Assembly (NCBI GenBank): GCA_002937815.1
Contig: PTKQ01000035.1
Coordinates: forward strand, 1-5,284
Direction: 5' to 3'
From: Alphaproteobacteria bacterium MarineAlpha6_Bin2
GTDB taxonomy: Bacteria; Pseudomonadota; Alphaproteobacteria; GCA-002720895
Length of the DNA stretch: 5,284 nt
Part shown: piece by piece, positions 4,771-5,284 of the stretch
Position numbering within the stretch: the first letter of the stretch is position 1
Layout: every line of letters starts with the position of its first letter
The notes under the pieces: generated by a model
The model's database searches: none
What the model was told of the DNA's origin: nothing
What the model saw: only the letters and a program-made list of their open reading frames with translations
Position numbers and translations under genes: made by a program

Positions 4771-5284
4771 ATATAAACAAATAAACAAACAAAATATCTG
4801 GGCAGAAAAACTTACAAAAAAGACTTTTTTGAATACCCCCTGTTTATTTTTAGATAGAGATGGAGTACTTATTGATTGGAAAAATTCACTTATGAAAATA
4901 AATGAAGCAAAAATTATAAAAGGCTGCGAAAAAATTATCAAAGAATGCAACAAAAAAGAAATTCCAGTTATTTTAATAACTAATCAAGGAGGTGTTGGTT
5001 TAGGTTTACACACATGGAAAGATTTTTTTTTAACTCAAAAAAAACTTTTAAATTTATTATTAAAAAAAAATGCCAAAATTGATGGTGTCATAGCTTGCGC
5101 TCATCATCCTTATGCTAAAGGAAGGTTCCAACACCAAAATCATCCCTGTAGAAAACCAAATGGGGGTATGTTTTTAATAGCTAAAAAATTATTTAATTTA
5201 GATCTAGAAAATTCATGGATGATAGGTGATAAAATTAATGATTTAAAAGCAGCTTTTTCTAAAGGACTAAAAGGAGGTTTTCTT
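4766..5284 (+). CDS. gmhB: GmhB-type HAD phosphatase (D,D-heptose 1,7-bisphosphate phosphatase family), 3' end outside window
   Basis: The frame runs to the window end, giving 173 residues of a probably slightly longer protein. It is a HAD-IIIA phosphatase of the GmhB/HisB-N type: FLDRDGV (28-34; nucleophile Asp30, acid/base Asp32), TNQGGVG (72-78), zinc loop C111-x-H113 and H126-x-C128 followed by RKP (129-131), and MIGDKINDLKAA (152-163; Mg2+-binding Asp155, Lys156). All these sites match E. coli GmhB numbering as I recall it with a constant offset of 19, including the zinc-loop spacing, except that the third ligand is His instead of Cys. GmhB removes the 7-phosphate from D-glycero-D-manno-heptose 1,7-bisphosphate on the way to ADP-heptose for LPS core. 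A related sugar-bisphosphate or histidinol-phosphate substrate is possible. The start is GTG 4766 (extension with NIWAEKL) or TTG 4829, which begins just before the first motif; no ATG or Shine-Dalgarno decides. It is divergent from the exported-protein pair. Confidence 0.75.
   Translation, partial: MKYKQINKQNIWAEKLTKKTFLNTPCLFLDRDGVLIDWKNSLMKINEAKIIKGCEKIIKECNKKEIPVILITNQGGVGLGLHTWKDFFLTQKKLLNLLLKKNAKIDGVIACAHHPYAKGRFQHQNHPCRKPNGGMFLIAKKLFNLDLENSWMIGDKINDLKAAFSKGLKGGFL

Noticed and set aside
4732..4953. 74-residue N-terminal extension of the DUF6134-like protein from an ATG at 4953
   Set aside because: It overlaps the conserved DxDGV region of the opposite-strand phosphatase and would put an obvious signal peptide in the middle of the protein. 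Its hydrophobicity is explained by being antisense to A-rich sequence.
1..5284. Mobile element, CRISPR array, tRNA or riboswitch
   Set aside because: No transposase or integrase, no spaced repeat array, no tRNA-like cloverleaf seen, and no gene-free stretch longer than about 40 bases that could hold a structured RNA outside coding sequence.

Overview
The window is a gene-dense, very AT-rich stretch of a bacterial chromosome. Long A and T runs, lysine- and isoleucine-rich proteins, overlapping or nearly abutting genes and tiny intergenic gaps suggest a streamlined genome. The gene order dapF-mtaB-ftsY-yciB is, as I remember it, typical of Alphaproteobacteria. Together with the base composition this suggests a marine, SAR11-like (Pelagibacterales or similar) alphaproteobacterium. 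That placement is inferred from composition and gene order, not from a database match. LPS and outer-membrane functions show it is Gram-negative.

Positions 1-3441 (+ strand) hold a tightly packed operon. It starts with the 3' part of dapF (diaminopimelate epimerase). mtaB (tRNA methylthiotransferase) overlaps dapF by ATGA, ftsY (SRP receptor) overlaps mtaB by TAATG, and yciB/ispZ (inner-membrane septation protein A) follows after a short gap. The yciB start is best placed at 2917, behind a good Shine-Dalgarno, rather than at the ATG 21 bases upstream. The operon joins lysine/peptidoglycan precursor synthesis, tRNA modification, membrane-protein targeting and an inner-membrane envelope protein. 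The partners are not one pathway.

Positions 3451-4731 (- strand) converge on yciB with only 9 bases between stop codons. They hold two exported envelope proteins: a periplasmic DUF6134-like protein (upstream) and a PagL-like outer-membrane beta-barrel lipid A deacylase/acyloxyacyl hydrolase homologue (downstream). From 4766 to the window end (+ strand) a divergent gene encodes the N-terminal 173 residues of a GmhB-type HAD phosphatase, an enzyme of LPS heptose synthesis. The two divergent genes both appear to start with GTG and are separated by 34 bases that centre on a perfect 12-bp A/T palindrome able to act as a -10 element in both directions.

The right half therefore looks like a small LPS/outer-membrane neighbourhood beside a conserved housekeeping operon. 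I see no RNA gene, CRISPR array, insertion sequence, prophage or other mobile element, and no wholly new system. The points most worth a second look are the divergent palindromic promoter, the strongly basic N-terminal extension of FtsY with its long A tracts, the Cys-to-His change in the GmhB zinc site, and the apparent Glu-to-Asp change in the PagL-like active site.
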